Below are positions 48,527 to 60,981 of a DNA stretch of 64,000 bases, in pieces; the stretch's first letter is position 1, and every line of letters starts with the position of its first letter. The notes under the pieces are model-generated. The model made no database searches. It had not been told where the DNA came from and saw nothing but the letters and a program-made list of their open reading frames with translations. Location of the stretch: assembly GCF_027744825.2 (NCBI RefSeq), contig NC_071343.1, positions 11,119,366-11,183,365 of the forward strand, given 5' to 3'. The DNA is from Synchiropus splendidus. Lineage: Eukaryota > Chordata > Actinopteri > Syngnathiformes > Callionymidae. The translations under genes were made by a program, and so were the position numbers.

Positions 48527-51302
48527 TCACTGCGGAGCCAGTGGGATGCCTCGTGCGTCGGTCACCTGACCTTCCTGTAGGTTCTTGACCAGTTGGGCGA
48601 GCCAGCGCTTGGTGGTGGTGTCGTCCTTCAGCACCTGGGCGAAGGTGCTGTCCTTCAGCTGGTCTGGAAGACACTGGCGCAGGGCTTCTCTGGCTCTGGT
48701 GAGGAAGAAGTACCAAACCATGGAAGAGAATCAGCTTCAGTCCTCCCACAACACAAAATACAATCATTCTTGTTGACACTAAAATGGTGGGGGGGCTGCC
48801 TGAGAGATGCATTTCATTGAAGAGGGCTTTTAAGACCCTCAAGCAGGCGCTGAACATAGGATAACTTTGAGCAAGTTGGAGTCAGGAGGGTGTTTAGGCA
48901 GGAAATCTGTCAGTGAAAAGCAACACCGATCACGATTCGCCATGTTAAGGTGTGTAGAGACTGTTTATTCATGATCACTGTTTTTAACATATTTAAAATA
49001 CTACAGCAGTAGATTTTCATCAGATCAAATCGTTTTCAGAAACTTACGATCATAACTTTGCATTGTACCGAAAGCCTTGTCATGTCGAAGTCACTGCAGT
49101 TCAGTGTTGCAGAGAACAAAACACACACTTCCAGATATGGCAATCATTGTGTGCCGTATATTGGCTTCTTAGTTTGAGCCTAATGAGCCACCGTATTCTT
49201 TGGAGCTGTATGTTGTGTGCCATGGTTTACAAAAAAGCTTAATGAAAAGCAATACAAACAGACTTGCTAAAGTACTCCACCTGTCGTCCATACAGTCGCT
49301 GTGGTCAAGAGTTCTACACATGGATAAGACGGCATGATCAAGCGAATGCCAAAACAACCACACCAGTTATGCGCCACTTCTGAGGGAGAACGGAGCTTGG
49401 CACGAGACAGACTTTAACCCTTGTTCTTGTAGCTGTGCACCATCATTAGAAAGAAGAGCAACAAGGAGCTTTTTGTTGACAGAGAGTACAAGAGTGCACG
49501 CCTCACTGCTCCTAGATAGATTTGTGTCCGCCCCCCGAAAAGGGTTTTTTGGGAGTACATAGTCAAACAGGTGAGCATTTTCTTGTTTCTTTTCTTAACC
49601 ACATGGGGGCAGTGAATCAATGGCTTGACAAAGGCAAACTTCTAGGCTATAAAAATTCTTGACGTTATTATTCACTAAATAAAGACTATTGTATCCATAC
49701 ATAACATGGCCACACTAGGTTGCCATTGTGCAAATGGATGCTCACCTGAGATTGTCCGACAGGCGCAGGTAGCAGCGAACAACATGCTTCAGCAAGCGAG
49801 CTGACGGTTCTTTAGACAACTGCAGAACCATTTTACCCTGAAGGAGAAACATGATGATATTGTTGATATCAACCTTTTTTATTACAGCTGTTCACCACTT
49901 TCCAGTTAATCTCAAATGAGGGAGAACATAACAAGTGCACTTACTAGGATCATGGCCACGTGGGAGAAGCGCTCGTACGTCTGGCAGATGTAGGCCAGTC
50001 CGGTGTCATCTAGCAGGATCTTCTGCAATATGAAAGTAGCAACCTGTGAAAGGAAAAAAAATGAAACTGTTTGCATTCATTATTTCAGTTCAAGCGAGGC
50101 TAGATATCTATGTCATAGATTAGTTTTTCAATTAGATCACAACATTCACTGCATGAAACACTGAAAACTTTTTCTTTCTCAAGTTTCAATTGTGTGAAAC
50201 AAGTTTACAGAGTCAGTCTACAGCGAATGTGACTTTCATCAAATGCTGGACAAATACCGTTTTGGACAGCTCGCTTCCTGACTCCATAATCCGAAGGCAA
50301 AGCGGAATGATTTCTGTGGTAAGGAGGAAGTTGATCACTTCTTGTTCATCTGTTTTCACCAATGCACCTGAGGCATAAAGGAAAAAAACGGGTCAGCATG
50401 TATGCAAATGAATGGGGTGACATCATTTCTTTAAAAGTCTTACCAATGACTCCCAGGCTGGTGAGTCTAAGGTACTCAAAAGGTCTTGTTTTGCTCACAG
50501 TGTGAAGAAAAGGATAGAGGAAGAGAGGGATGTGGGCAGCCAGAAAGGCTGATCTGTTGCAGAAGATATGATCAGTTCATGTTTTACACTAAGTTGAGGC
50601 TCCTACACTTTACGCAATAAGTCTTTTTGAACTGATGCTCACCTTGTCTCCGGGTGAGAGGCGACGCACTGCAACAGCGCCAAGGCATTGCATACTCTGT
50701 TCGACTGGTGGGCAGTGAGGGTGGGTGGGTTTATGGATGGATAGATGTTTACGATCTCCTTCATAGAGAACAACAAGGGCTGCGTTAGAACACTGATCAA
50801 TTGAATGTCAATGAAATAAATGTTATCAAATTGCTTTACCTGCAACAGTGCAGCAATGGTGCCACATGAATGCCATAGCATGGGAGCCAGATCAGGAACA
50901 GACTCCCGTTTTTTACTCAGTTCTAGGAGGGCATTTTCTCTGGTCTCAGGACTGGACAGCTCGTTGATCCACTGGTAGATTTTCTCTCTGTCCACCTGGG
51001 CCAGGGCTGTGACGTTTGATACCGCCTATTGCACAAAAATACACAAAGACTGATTATCTAGTTACACTACTACTCGAAAAAAATCACTGGCCTTGACAGA
51101 TCATGAATTTAATCAAACAAAATGTTTCCAGTAGCTCGTGCAGATAATTAGCATTCAAAAATAACTAAACGTTAAACAGATAAAGACATGTATATATATG
51201 TATATATATGTATATATATATGTATATATAATAGATATCACATCCGCGTTGCCAAAACAAAAGCTTATTTGGTAAACTTACTGCTCCCGTGGCCGCCAGC
51301 AT
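48527..51302 (-). CDS. cnot9: CCR4-NOT complex subunit 9 (RQCD1/CAF40)
   Basis: Eight exons (51282-51302, 50840-51025, 50643-50758, 50444-50553, 50258-50367, 49945-50043, 49746-49837, 48527-48695) give 300 codons; the human protein has 299. From [13 protein letters not shown] through the C-terminal [14 protein letters not shown] the protein is nearly identical to human CNOT9. It forms an armadillo-repeat fold that binds CNOT1 and, through tryptophan pockets, GW182/TNRC6, linking microRNA-directed and other repressors to deadenylation of mRNA in the cytoplasm. Only the first few residues ([16 protein letters not shown]) differ from the human start. The first coding exon is just 21 bases, and the ATG lies close to the promoter. 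It is divergent from usp37. Confidence 0.97.
51189..51231. repeat. TATATG-type microsatellite
   Basis: An imperfect run of TATATG/TATA units in cnot9 intron 1, about 50 bases before the end of exon 1 on the plus strand. Confidence 0.85.
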
Positions 51303-51645
51303 CCTCCGTAGCACCAAAGAAGGTCGTTCTTAAAATAAAACCGAATATACGTCACTTTGTTTTATTGTGAAAACTACTTCAGCTGCGACTTCTTCAAGTT
51401 GGCGCAACAAACGCGACACAAACAGCTAAACCGAGCTAGCCGCTAGCTGCTAACTGATTACATGTACGCTTTGCACCGCATTCCAAAAGGCAGATGCTGA
51501 TTTTTAATAAGCAAACGACCACGGGGGTGTTTAATGTTGTTCAGAAAATACGTTATATCCCATTTAAATATAGTAATGGCTTCTAATGGAGCAGCGTAAT
51601 GTTTGTCAGCGTAGGATGAGGAAAAACTGCCGATAGTGTCATTTC

Positions 51646-51657
51646 TGCGCATGTGCG
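51646..51657. promoter_or_regulatory. NRF1-like site of the cnot9 promoter
   Basis: TGCGCATGTGCG differs from the NRF1 consensus (YGCGCAYGCGCR) at one base. It lies about 350 bases upstream of the cnot9 start codon. Confidence 0.5.
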
Positions 51658-51674
51658 AGAGCGCCGAACTACCG

Positions 51675-51684
51675 GTGACGTCAC
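51675..51684. promoter_or_regulatory. Palindromic cAMP response element
   Basis: GTGACGTCAC, an extended perfect CRE (CREB/ATF family), 18 bases from the NRF1-like site. Confidence 0.6.
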
Positions 51685-52611
51685 TACAGACCCGCCACAA
51701 GGACAAAACACCACTGGAGTTTCCGAAAATTTTAATTGAAAAGCCATCCATTTTTCTAAAGCACAACTTCAACTTATAAGCCATGAAGCTATCTTTCTTT
51801 AAAAAAAAAGAAAAGAGAAAGAAAAAACGCTGCAGTTCATTTTACTCATTTAAAATTTTTTCAAATTTGATAATTCACAATAGCAATATTAATAAATATG
51901 GAATACGATAGATTTAAATCAGAATTTTATCATGTTATTGCCAATTGTTGTTGTTATTCTGGTATGTTGCAGACAACATAATTATATTATATAATATAAC
52001 ACGTGACCTCAACTCATTTCAGTTTCATCTCACTTAGGTTTACTCTTACCTCATCAACCAAAAGTTGTTGTTCTTCCCTGTAGACTCATGCTCTCGCTTT
52101 TCAGCCTCATCGGAATTTTCTTGCCCCAAGAGAAGACCAAGCACAATGCTTCCCTTCTGCAGCCTTTCAAGAAGACCACTGAATCAGGAGGCAGCGGCTG
52201 AGCTTTGTACAGCAGCCGAATTTTCCTGGCTGGCTGAAGAAACAATTGTTGTCAAGTTGTCAAAATCTATGTAAATAGTTCGTGGTCATTGTGTGATGTG
52301 TAATGTGTAATCAATTTTGTAAACAGCATTTCATAGGCTGTCATGGTTGTTTGTTAAGGTTTGTATGCTCAGTTTTTGCAATCCAGTTTTTTAAAAGATT
52401 ACTCTCTCACTTGCGCATCTGTACTTTCATCTTGTTCATGAACTCTGCCAGCAGCACTCTGTGACTCAACCTGCTGTAAAAGTAAATCAGAATTGTAGAA
52501 CTGATTTTTAAGAAATTGTACTTAAAACTCATGAATGAAAATTATTTTTTGAGCTAGAGTGTAACTAGCTAGAGTGTGGGAGTGGCATCCCGGGCAAGTA
52601 CAGAGACACAA

Positions 52612-52667
52612 TAGCTTCTCGAACGGCCGTCTGGAACGGATTGTGGTCGAGAACCGAGGTGCCACTG
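52612..52667. mobile_element. Right-end fragment of a Tigger-like element
   Basis: GGATTGTGGTCGAGAACCGAGGTGCCACTG followed by TA matches the right end of the element at 44613-45251 with few changes. No left end was found nearby. Confidence 0.65.
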
Positions 52668-52873
52668 TATTATCATTCTCAGTGGTTTTGAAGTTGTAGG
52701 AAGAAACACAAGCTCCAGTGTCTTTTGAATCAAAGTTGCAATCGTTGTGGGTGAAACTCAAAACTCATTATTTCTGAGTTTGAGACTGAGACTGCAGAAC
52801 GTAAAACAACCGATTGATTGTCAATCCCAGCATGCCCCCTGCAGCCCAGGCAGAAGCAGAAGTCAGCGACTGG

Positions 52874-52885
52874 CTCTCGCGAGAG
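52874..52885. promoter_or_regulatory. TCTCGCGAGA core-promoter element of usp37
   Basis: CTCTCGCGAGAG is a perfect 12-base palindrome containing TCTCGCGAGA, the motif bound by BANP at CpG-island promoters. It lies about 200 bases upstream of the donor that ends the non-coding exon. Confidence 0.65.
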
Positions 52886-54179
52886 GACACGGCGTCGTCT
52901 GCTCGTTTCCGCTGTGAATTTTCACGTTCCCGCCATCATCGCGCTGCGTCGTGTGCGGCTTCACTGTCAACAAGAGCAAGTGAATGCCGGCGAAACTATC
53001 TTTCGGCCCACAGAGGACCCTCCAAATCCGACTGCGTGCTTCAGCAGTTCCAAGACGAGCGTGCGTTATTCTCAGGTAAACGAGCAACACGCTGCGTTGT
53101 TGTCATGGCTCTGTTTCTATCATCATATCGCTGTCCAGTTAGCTCGCTACCGTTAGCGCGCTAATGTCGGCCTCCTCCTTCCATTCAGCGCCTGGAGGTG
53201 AGAGGACGACATCACCTGCATCATATCCACATCATTCCACTACATTTTTAAACTTACTTACACCGCTTCAATTGTATTTCTGCGTATTTTGGCAGAGTTC
53301 TTGAACGCCTGTGGTGGATTTGGAAAATGAAGTAGATGTTGTTAGCATCGCGTTGGGCTTCCTGCTAGTTTGAGAGCTAACGCAAATGACTTAATGGCAC
53401 CGTTAGCCTCTTTGCCGGTATGAGTTTGAAGAGTTTTTTTGGAAGAGTTTCCTTTTCAGCCAACGTTAAAGCGTGTCGAAGTTTAATGTTCAATGTCGTC
53501 GTCGAAGTGTTCATGTATCAGTATTGTTATGCAACTCGGTTGAGTTTGTTGTGCTTCTGCGTAGTTGCTGGCGGCCGGCGGCGTAGTGCGCGTGCTTGTT
53601 TTTGGCAGTCGATGCATGTTTTAAACTAACACATAATCGATTTAAGACAATGTGATATACGTGAATTCTGATAGTCACTTGTTCTCAGCATGCACGGAAC
53701 ACTTTCTGTTTACTGTCGCGTGCGAAAGTACGTCTCTTTCAGGTTTTATTTTGAGTTGTCATTCATAACAATTCGTGTTCAACTTAGATCAACTTGATGT
53801 TATACGTTATCGTATTCACCTCTATCTTGTGTTACAATGTAGAAATTTTAGTTTTCGAGAGTTTTATAATTTAGATTCAAGTGTGACTGTACAATGCATG
53901 TATGGTAATAACTTGTGTGGCTAGCTAAATATCCCTTTTAAGTATATACTGTATGTATGAATATCATTTATAATATTGCTTTTTATAATCTGCATAATTT
54001 TACTTGCATCCACAGTGTCACTGCACTCATATGATTATCGAAATGCCTGTGTGTCATATGGCTTAATCGGTATGAAAGTGGAAAATTATTTCATGGATTC
54101 ACGATGTACAATTTGTCAATCTTAGGTTTGTGTGACCGAAGGTCCTGGATTATTAAGTGCCCTACCCGGACTGTAAGCC

Positions 54180-57100
54180 ATGGCCACCACAGTGCCCAAA
54201 CTCTCCAGTGGCAGCGCAGTCAAGATCCGCTTTAATAGCCTTGAACTCGGCACCTCCAAGTGGAAAGAGGGAACTTTTGAGATCCTAGAGAAGGACAACA
54301 AGGTCAATTTAAGTCTGCTGTTCAACCATGGAACAGCCAAAAACATCCAGGTGAATGCACCTGTTATCTATTTAGATTATCTTGAAGATGGAATTGTTGA
54401 TTTGCAGCCTCATTGTTTGCTTCTGTTGCTAATATGCATGTCATCTTTTGGAGTGTTTTCAAAGTAAACTCTTGCCATCCACGCTTTAAACTGCTGCAAT
54501 TATTTTATCCATATTATAACTTCCTTCCAGAGGACGGAAGACACAGTTGCAGAGTTTGATATCTACTGTTGGTCTCTATGAAATGACACAAATTCTCTGT
54601 CCGTCTCTTCTGCGCAGCTCAACCAGAACGTGAAGAGTGTCAGTCAAAACCTGACCAGAATCAGCGTGACCCTGAAAGACAACAGCATAATCACTCTGGA
54701 TAAGATGTCTCCTAATTTGTTGCAAAAAACAAAAGAGTGTCTGGAGAAGCTGAAGCAGGGAAAAACTTGTAAGCTTGAAATTATTTTCATCACTATTTAA
54801 GTACCATCCTGACTAATTAGAAACCATGTGTTTCTAATTTCTTATTTATTACTATTTGAATATAAATTTGCTTAAAATCTCTTCATTTATTAACTGGGGG
54901 GAAATGTTTCAGTTTTACTTATCCTCAAAGTGAAGTGACCTGTATTTATGTTGAGTGTATGGGGTGTAGCAAAATAGTAACCGAAAGAAATGATGAGATG
55001 GAAGATTAAATAATATAATATGAAATACTCACAGGGGATAACAAAGTTGACATAAAGCAATCTGGTCTGCTTATTTACATTTTATTACATTTTATGTCTC
55101 CAAACTCGTGCGACAGATACGACCTTGATCTATGATATATTTTGGCACTTCTTTGCAGTATGTATTCAAATTGAAAAAAGTTCAAAGTTCCCCTGTCATC
55201 ATTTCTTGAATAGAAACTACACCATAAAGATACTCTTGACTAATATTTAATATGAATAATCATTATTAATGATCATTTTCTGTCAGTTTGTTAATAAGTT
55301 TGCATAAATGTATTTAAATTATTGGAAGAAATCATTGAATGCTTGGTGGAGAGGGTGTCTAATGGTGAAATTAATTGAGTAGAGTAAAAAACATCAAGGA
55401 CGACCAGCAAATATTATTTTTATTTTGTGTGGCTTTGAATTTTCTTTCGTCATCTTATTTCATGAAATACTGTGCCACAAAATTTCGCTACACCCCTAGT
55501 TGAGTGATGAAAAACATTTTCTGTTAGCTGAAGTTTCCATTGTTTTCTCCTCCCCAGCTGTCTTAAAATCCACCCACGGCAGCGCCAACTTCAGCATGCT
55601 GAGCAATCGCTCGGGGAAAAATGAGACGGGTCATTCAGGAGAGAAACAGGTGAGTCAGATAGCTAAGCACACAAGCCAATTCACAAAAAGAAGAAAGAAA
55701 ATCAAGACTTTGATTTGAATGACAAATTTCGATGTCTTCCAGAGCACTCCCCGACGACAGAGCACTGAGGGCCGGGATGATGCGACGCCACGGAAGCCTC
55801 TGGGAAGCCCAAGCCGGGCCACTTCTACTCCTTCTCGCGCTGGACTTTCTGAGAACAGGTGAGCTGGAAATATACCACTGAGATAGGTTTTGTGAATGGT
55901 TATTGATGGCATCCTGATGCAAATATCAGACAAATACCTTGTAGTTTTCCTTATTAGTAGTAATAGTAGTACTTTCATTCTGAAAAGCTATTTAAACGCA
56001 CCATGTATCAAACCCAGAACCAACAATTTAATGAATGTTTAATAACTAACCATCTTTTCTTCAATTTCTGTTTTGCAGGGGTGAGAAGAGGAAGAGGCTC
56101 CTCAACTCCGAAAGTGACTTAACTGAAGACTACCCGAAGGAAAATGACTCCTCGAGGTGATAAAATTGCTTCAGAGTGCTGCATGCTCATCACATGAAAA
56201 TATATTTAAATATATACAATAGAGTGGTAAGAAATTGAATCTAGTCAAGCTTGTATTCACTGAAATCTCCACATTTCCAGCAACAATAAAGCAACTTCTG
56301 AGCCTTCCAGGAAGTTTCTGCTGAGCTGCAAAGAGAAGCTGAAGCAGGCAGAGGAGAACAGGAGTTCAGGTACAACCAAGCAGGATTGACCTTCATTCAA
56401 ATCATTGTCCTGTGTCAGACTAGCTAACAGATGATCAATTTGCTGAATATTTTCTTCTGTTTTGCTTTGATTTGGCCCCCCAGCTCCCCTGGGCTCCAGT
56501 CCCCTTCAGCCCAGTTCCTTCTACGGTCGCTCCGTAACCAAAGACTATGGCCAGAGCCACTCCATTTTTGAGCGGTGAGCAACAGTGCATTACACGAAAT
56601 TAAACTTCATTTTTAATTCACTTTGAGAAGTTGACATTCAAATATTGTAGATGTGTAGCTTTTTCTCTAAAAATTCAAAATGGAACAGTTTTTTTAATCA
56701 ACATATTGTGAAGGAAAAACAAGATTGGGAAAAAATGATGTGTTGTGTAAGAAACATCTTGGACTGTGACTTGCATCGTAATTCCCATTCCTTTTTTCAA
56801 ATCACTTTAACACTGACTCATTCATGTTTAAAGTGACTCCAGGCCGTCCAGCACCTCACAAGTGAGCTCTGCAAAGAGAAGCCTTCTGCAGCCAAACCAC
56901 TCAACGCCCTTCAAGAAGTCCAGACCGTCCCTGGACTACGGCGGCTGGAACAAGCAGAGACCCTCCGCTCTGACACAGCCTCCATTGCAGGGGTGAGGCG
57001 AGGCAACCGTGCCAATCGAAAGTGGTCTCTGTTTTAATGTTGCTAAAGTAATTGATTCTTCCCAGGTTTTCAAACTTGGGCAACACCTGTTACATGAATG

Positions 57101-58069
57101 CCATCCTGCAGTCGCTGTTCAGTCTCCCGTCCTTCTCTAATGATATGCTGAGGCAGAGCATTCCATGGAAGAAGGTGCCCATCAACGCACTGCTCAGGTA
57201 AACGCTAGAACCACTGTAATGATTCTACAAAATAAGAACGGGCTTTTAATCTATTCCATGGTTCTACCTGCAGGCGGTTTGCTCACCTCATGGTAAAAAA
57301 GGACGTGGGTTGTTCAGAGACAAAAAAGGACCTGCTGAGGAAAGTCAAAAATGCCATCTCCTCCACCGCTGAGCGTTTCTCAGGAAATGCACAGAATGTA
57401 AGGTTTCCTCCTTTCACACTGTAACAGCTGCTGGAAGTTATATTTTTCCCAACTAAAATTTTTTGCTTCTCAATTCCAGGATGCTCACGAGTTCCTGAGT
57501 CAGTGTCTGGACCAGCTGAAGGACGATGTCGAGAGGATGAACAAAAGCTGGACGAACGAAGCCACAGCGTCCTCGTCCCCTTCGCGGTCTTCTGAGATTG
57601 CTCCCGATCAGGCAGCAAAGCTGGAGCCCGGCGATGAGGTGGATACGTCTCGTGTCTACACGTGTCCAGTGGCTGTCAACATGGAGTTTGAAGTGCAACA
57701 CACCATCACCTGCAAATGGTGTGTCCCTTCTTTCTTGCTGACCTGCTGTGTTGAGTTTACTTCTTTAACGTTTTCTTTTTCCTGCTCAGTTGTGGCGAGG
57801 TGGTGACCAAGAGAGAGCAATTCAATGACTTGTCCATCGACCTGCCACGGCGAAAGAAGACGTTGCCGCTGCGCTCCATCCAGGACTCTCTGGACCTCTT
57901 CTTTCGGGTAATTGATTCCCAGAGTGATCGCATAATGTCAACATTTCTAGCAGACTTGATCCCATCTTTCCCAAACTGTTATGCATCTCTGACTTACCGT
58001 CACACCAATGTTACTGCATTATACTCAGTTTTAATGCTGTGACAAATTATACATAGTTTAGTTTACAGG

Positions 58070-58161
<92 letters not shown>

Positions 58162-60981
58162 ATGCAAGTAAATAAATCTGATTTCTGTTGTACATGAATT
58201 CTAAATGTTTCAGATGGAGGAAATTGAATATTCGTGTGAAAAGTGCAACGGAAAAGCAGCGACTGTTACTCATAAATTCAGCAAGCTACCCAGGTAAACA
58301 CATGCAGACTCTGTGATAGTTAAGCATGGCATGTCCTTCCTGGATTGGTTCAATGTTCGCTGTTTTTTCCTCCCCAGGGTTCTGATCCTTCACCTGAAGC
58401 GCTACAGCTTTAATGCCCAGCTCTCCATGAACAGTAAACTGGGCCAGCAGGTGGTGATACCACGCTACCTGACCTTGCTTTCCCACTGCACAGAGTCCAC
58501 GCGGCCCCCCATCACCCTTGGCTGGAGCTCACAGGCTTCCATGTAAGACCATCCAGTGAAGTCAAGGCTGATGTCCAGCGGATGGAAAATTATATTTCAA
58601 ATGTATTCACCAATTTCAGCTCAAGAACACTTGATGTTTGCTTGAATGGTGTAAAAATGTTATCAGTGTTTTTATTTTATGACAGTAAAACTGGCTGTGA
58701 GTTAGAGAAGTACCTTTGACACATCTGGCTTGCTCAGTAATACTCAGCTGCTTAAAATAAAAATTTGACTTTATATCATGGTAGCAACCCCAGAAAGACT
58801 TAACTGGACAGTTCTCCATATTCACTATTAGACATGTGCACTCATAAGTCCTACCTAACTAGTTTTTTTTTTAATAACCCTCAATATACATGTACATGCC
58901 ATTGATCTTGCAGCACTGCATGAACTCTTCAACCATGCTGGTGAATCAGCTCCATGTTTGGCCAGTCCTACTGCAGAAGTTTTGAGGATTATCATCATCA
59001 TCATTATTATCAAATCATGTCAGATTCTACAGGATCCTGAGGGTTCCACAATATAGTAGATTTCTTGTCCTGAAATCCGTTATGCAGTCTTCTGTCAACC
59101 TTCAACACCTTGCTTTTTTTCTGCAGGTCCAGAGCGCTCAAGTCATCAACACTTTCCAACTCCACGTCAGCTCCTCCACGGTGAGTTCTACTCAACAGCT
59201 GAACTGCAAAAACATTTGTGAATTATAGAGGTATGTGTCTGACAAACTTGTGAAATGGGGATGAAAAACTAAGTACTCAGACATTCGTACATTGTGTGTT
59301 TTATGACAAGTGTGATGTTCAACGTGAGCAACCGTCAAGGATCTTTGCTTATTTGTGAGGCCTCAACATAATTCTGTGACTGTAGCAGGTGCAGAGATGA
59401 AAGTGGGAGATCTCCATGGATTGTATAAATTAATGTTACTTCTCACAGGCGAGTCGGCGGGAAGACTGCCAACACTATTCTCCTGGACTCCGACAGCGAG
59501 GAGGAACCGACCAGAAAAGGCAACACAACGCGAAGACGACAGCTCAGCAGTTGTCTGTCTGAAGATGGCGACCGACCAGAAGAGGTGAGATCTTCATTTG
59601 AGATGTTGAGCCCTCCATCTCTGCAACATGTACTGACTGTGGCTGTCACTTCCAGAAGGGAGCCGTGATGGATCCTGCTGACTTCAGCGGCATCAACGAC
59701 GACGAAATGTTGGTGGCAGTGTTGGAGATGAGTCGCCAAGAGGCAGCGCTGTCTGCACCGGCTTCGCTTGACGACGAGCCCACCAGCAGCCCAGACACTG
59801 GGTTTGGAGACGCAGATGCTCACGACCTGGCGTATCACGCTGAGCTGATGGACCCTGACAGCAAGCAGCCTGCGGGTTTGTGTTTCTCAATGGGTCGGAT
59901 GAGATGAGACATTGTGAATACTAAATTGTGTCCCTGCTGCAGATGGGCTCAACTCCCTGGATTTGACCATGGATGAAAATAAAGAGAACCAGACTCCCGA
60001 GGGGCCCGGCCAGCAGGGGGAGCTGGACTGGGTTCAGCAGTACCGACTGGATCAGGAGAGGGAGGAGCAGGAGCTGCAGCAGGCGCTGGCTCAAAGTCTG
60101 CAAGAGCATGTACGATGGTCACAGCACGGCAGGTGCGCAGTGACCTGAGGATTAATGTCCGTTTGTTCTGGCGTAGGAGGCTCAGGAAATGAGGGAGGAC
60201 GACGACCTGAAGAGGGCGACGGAACTCAGCCTGCAAGGTACATTTTTTTCCCCCCCCATTTACCCCCACGTCCCTGTTAAATGGAAACAGCCTAATGGCA
60301 GGGTCCTGTATCACAGAGTTCAACAACTCCCTGCCTGACCTCCTGTGCTCGGATGAAGACTCTGGGAACGAGGAGCTGCTGGACATGGAATACACCGAGG
60401 CGGAGACGGAGAGCCTGAAGAGGAACGCAGAGGTACAGACCGGCACACTCTGGGTTTAGTATAGAGCGCAAGTGACACGCTGTATCTCTCGATTGATTTA
60501 TGACCTACAAAAGTGAGGTCACATGAGCATGATGTTTCCTCTCCAGAATGGCGACCTGTCCAACTCCTTCCGTCTCATCAGTGTGGTCAGTCACATTGGC
60601 AGCAGCTCGTCCTCTGGTGAGTGGCCTGGACGCTGTTGCTCTCCTGCCCTGGCGCTGACGCTATTGACCTGTGTCATCGCTCACTGTCGGCAGGTCACTA
60701 CATCAGCGACGTGTACGACATGAAGAAGCAGTCGTGGCTGACCTACAACGACCTGGATGTGTCTCGCACGCACGAGTCAGCTGTCCAGAGCGACCGGGAC
60801 CGCAGCGGCTACATCTTCTTCTACATGCACAAGTGAGTGATGCAGTGAAGACTAACTGAAGCTTCAATCGACGCTCAACTGAATTTCTGTTCCGTTCAGG
60901 GACGTGTTTGAGCAGCTGTCAGAGATGGAGAGAACCGGAGCTTCTGCAGAGGTGGGAAGGAGCGTCCTGCAGCCCCTCTGA
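54180..60981 (+). CDS. usp37: Ubiquitin carboxyl-terminal hydrolase 37
   Basis: Twenty-three coding exons join in frame to 949 codons (human 979). Boundaries: 54180-54350, 54618-54768, 55558-55649, 55743-55858, 56079-56156, 56281-56369, 56484-56574, 56834-56992, 57066-57197, 57274-57397, 57480-57718, 57790-57907, 58214-58293, 58378-58542, 59127-59180, 59449-59584, 59656-59875, 59943-60109, 60177-60237, 60317-60432, 60547-60616, 60694-60832, 60900-60981. An N-terminal PH-like domain precedes a basic KRKR (180-183) and a KEN box (197-199). The USP domain has the nucleophile Cys324 in NLGNTCYMN and His878 in GHYISDVYD. Between them an insert carries three ubiquitin-interacting motifs (about 679-697, 779-794, 801-815) and a second KEN box (752-754). 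USP37 removes ubiquitin chains, for example from cyclin A at G1/S, and is itself an APC/C substrate. Confidence 0.96.
58075..58162. repeat. TA/TATG microsatellite near a usp37 acceptor
   Basis: About 37 TA units and a short TATG tail end 51 bases before the usp37 exon that starts at 58214. Confidence 0.95.

Larger units (their letters stand above)
51303..54125. promoter_or_regulatory. Divergent cnot9/usp37 promoter region and usp37 non-coding exon
   Basis: The cnot9 side (51303-51700) has an NRF1-like TGCGCATGTGCG and a full palindromic CRE. The usp37 side (52800-53080) is GC-rich with a TCTCGCGAGA motif, and a probable untranslated exon ends at 53075 (CTCAG|GTAAAC). The next exon begins at 54126 after TCTTAG. 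A right-end fragment of a Tigger-like element lies between. No third gene seen. Confidence 0.65.

Noticed and set aside
57718..57790. Frame break in usp37 at the CK-C-CGE junction
   Set aside because: Joining TG|T across the intron restores the frame exactly, giving Cys where human has Ala; it is a substitution, not a defect.
59949..60446. 165-codon minus-strand open frame
   Set aside because: Antisense to usp37 exons that encode two ubiquitin-interacting motifs; it spans three introns of the real gene.
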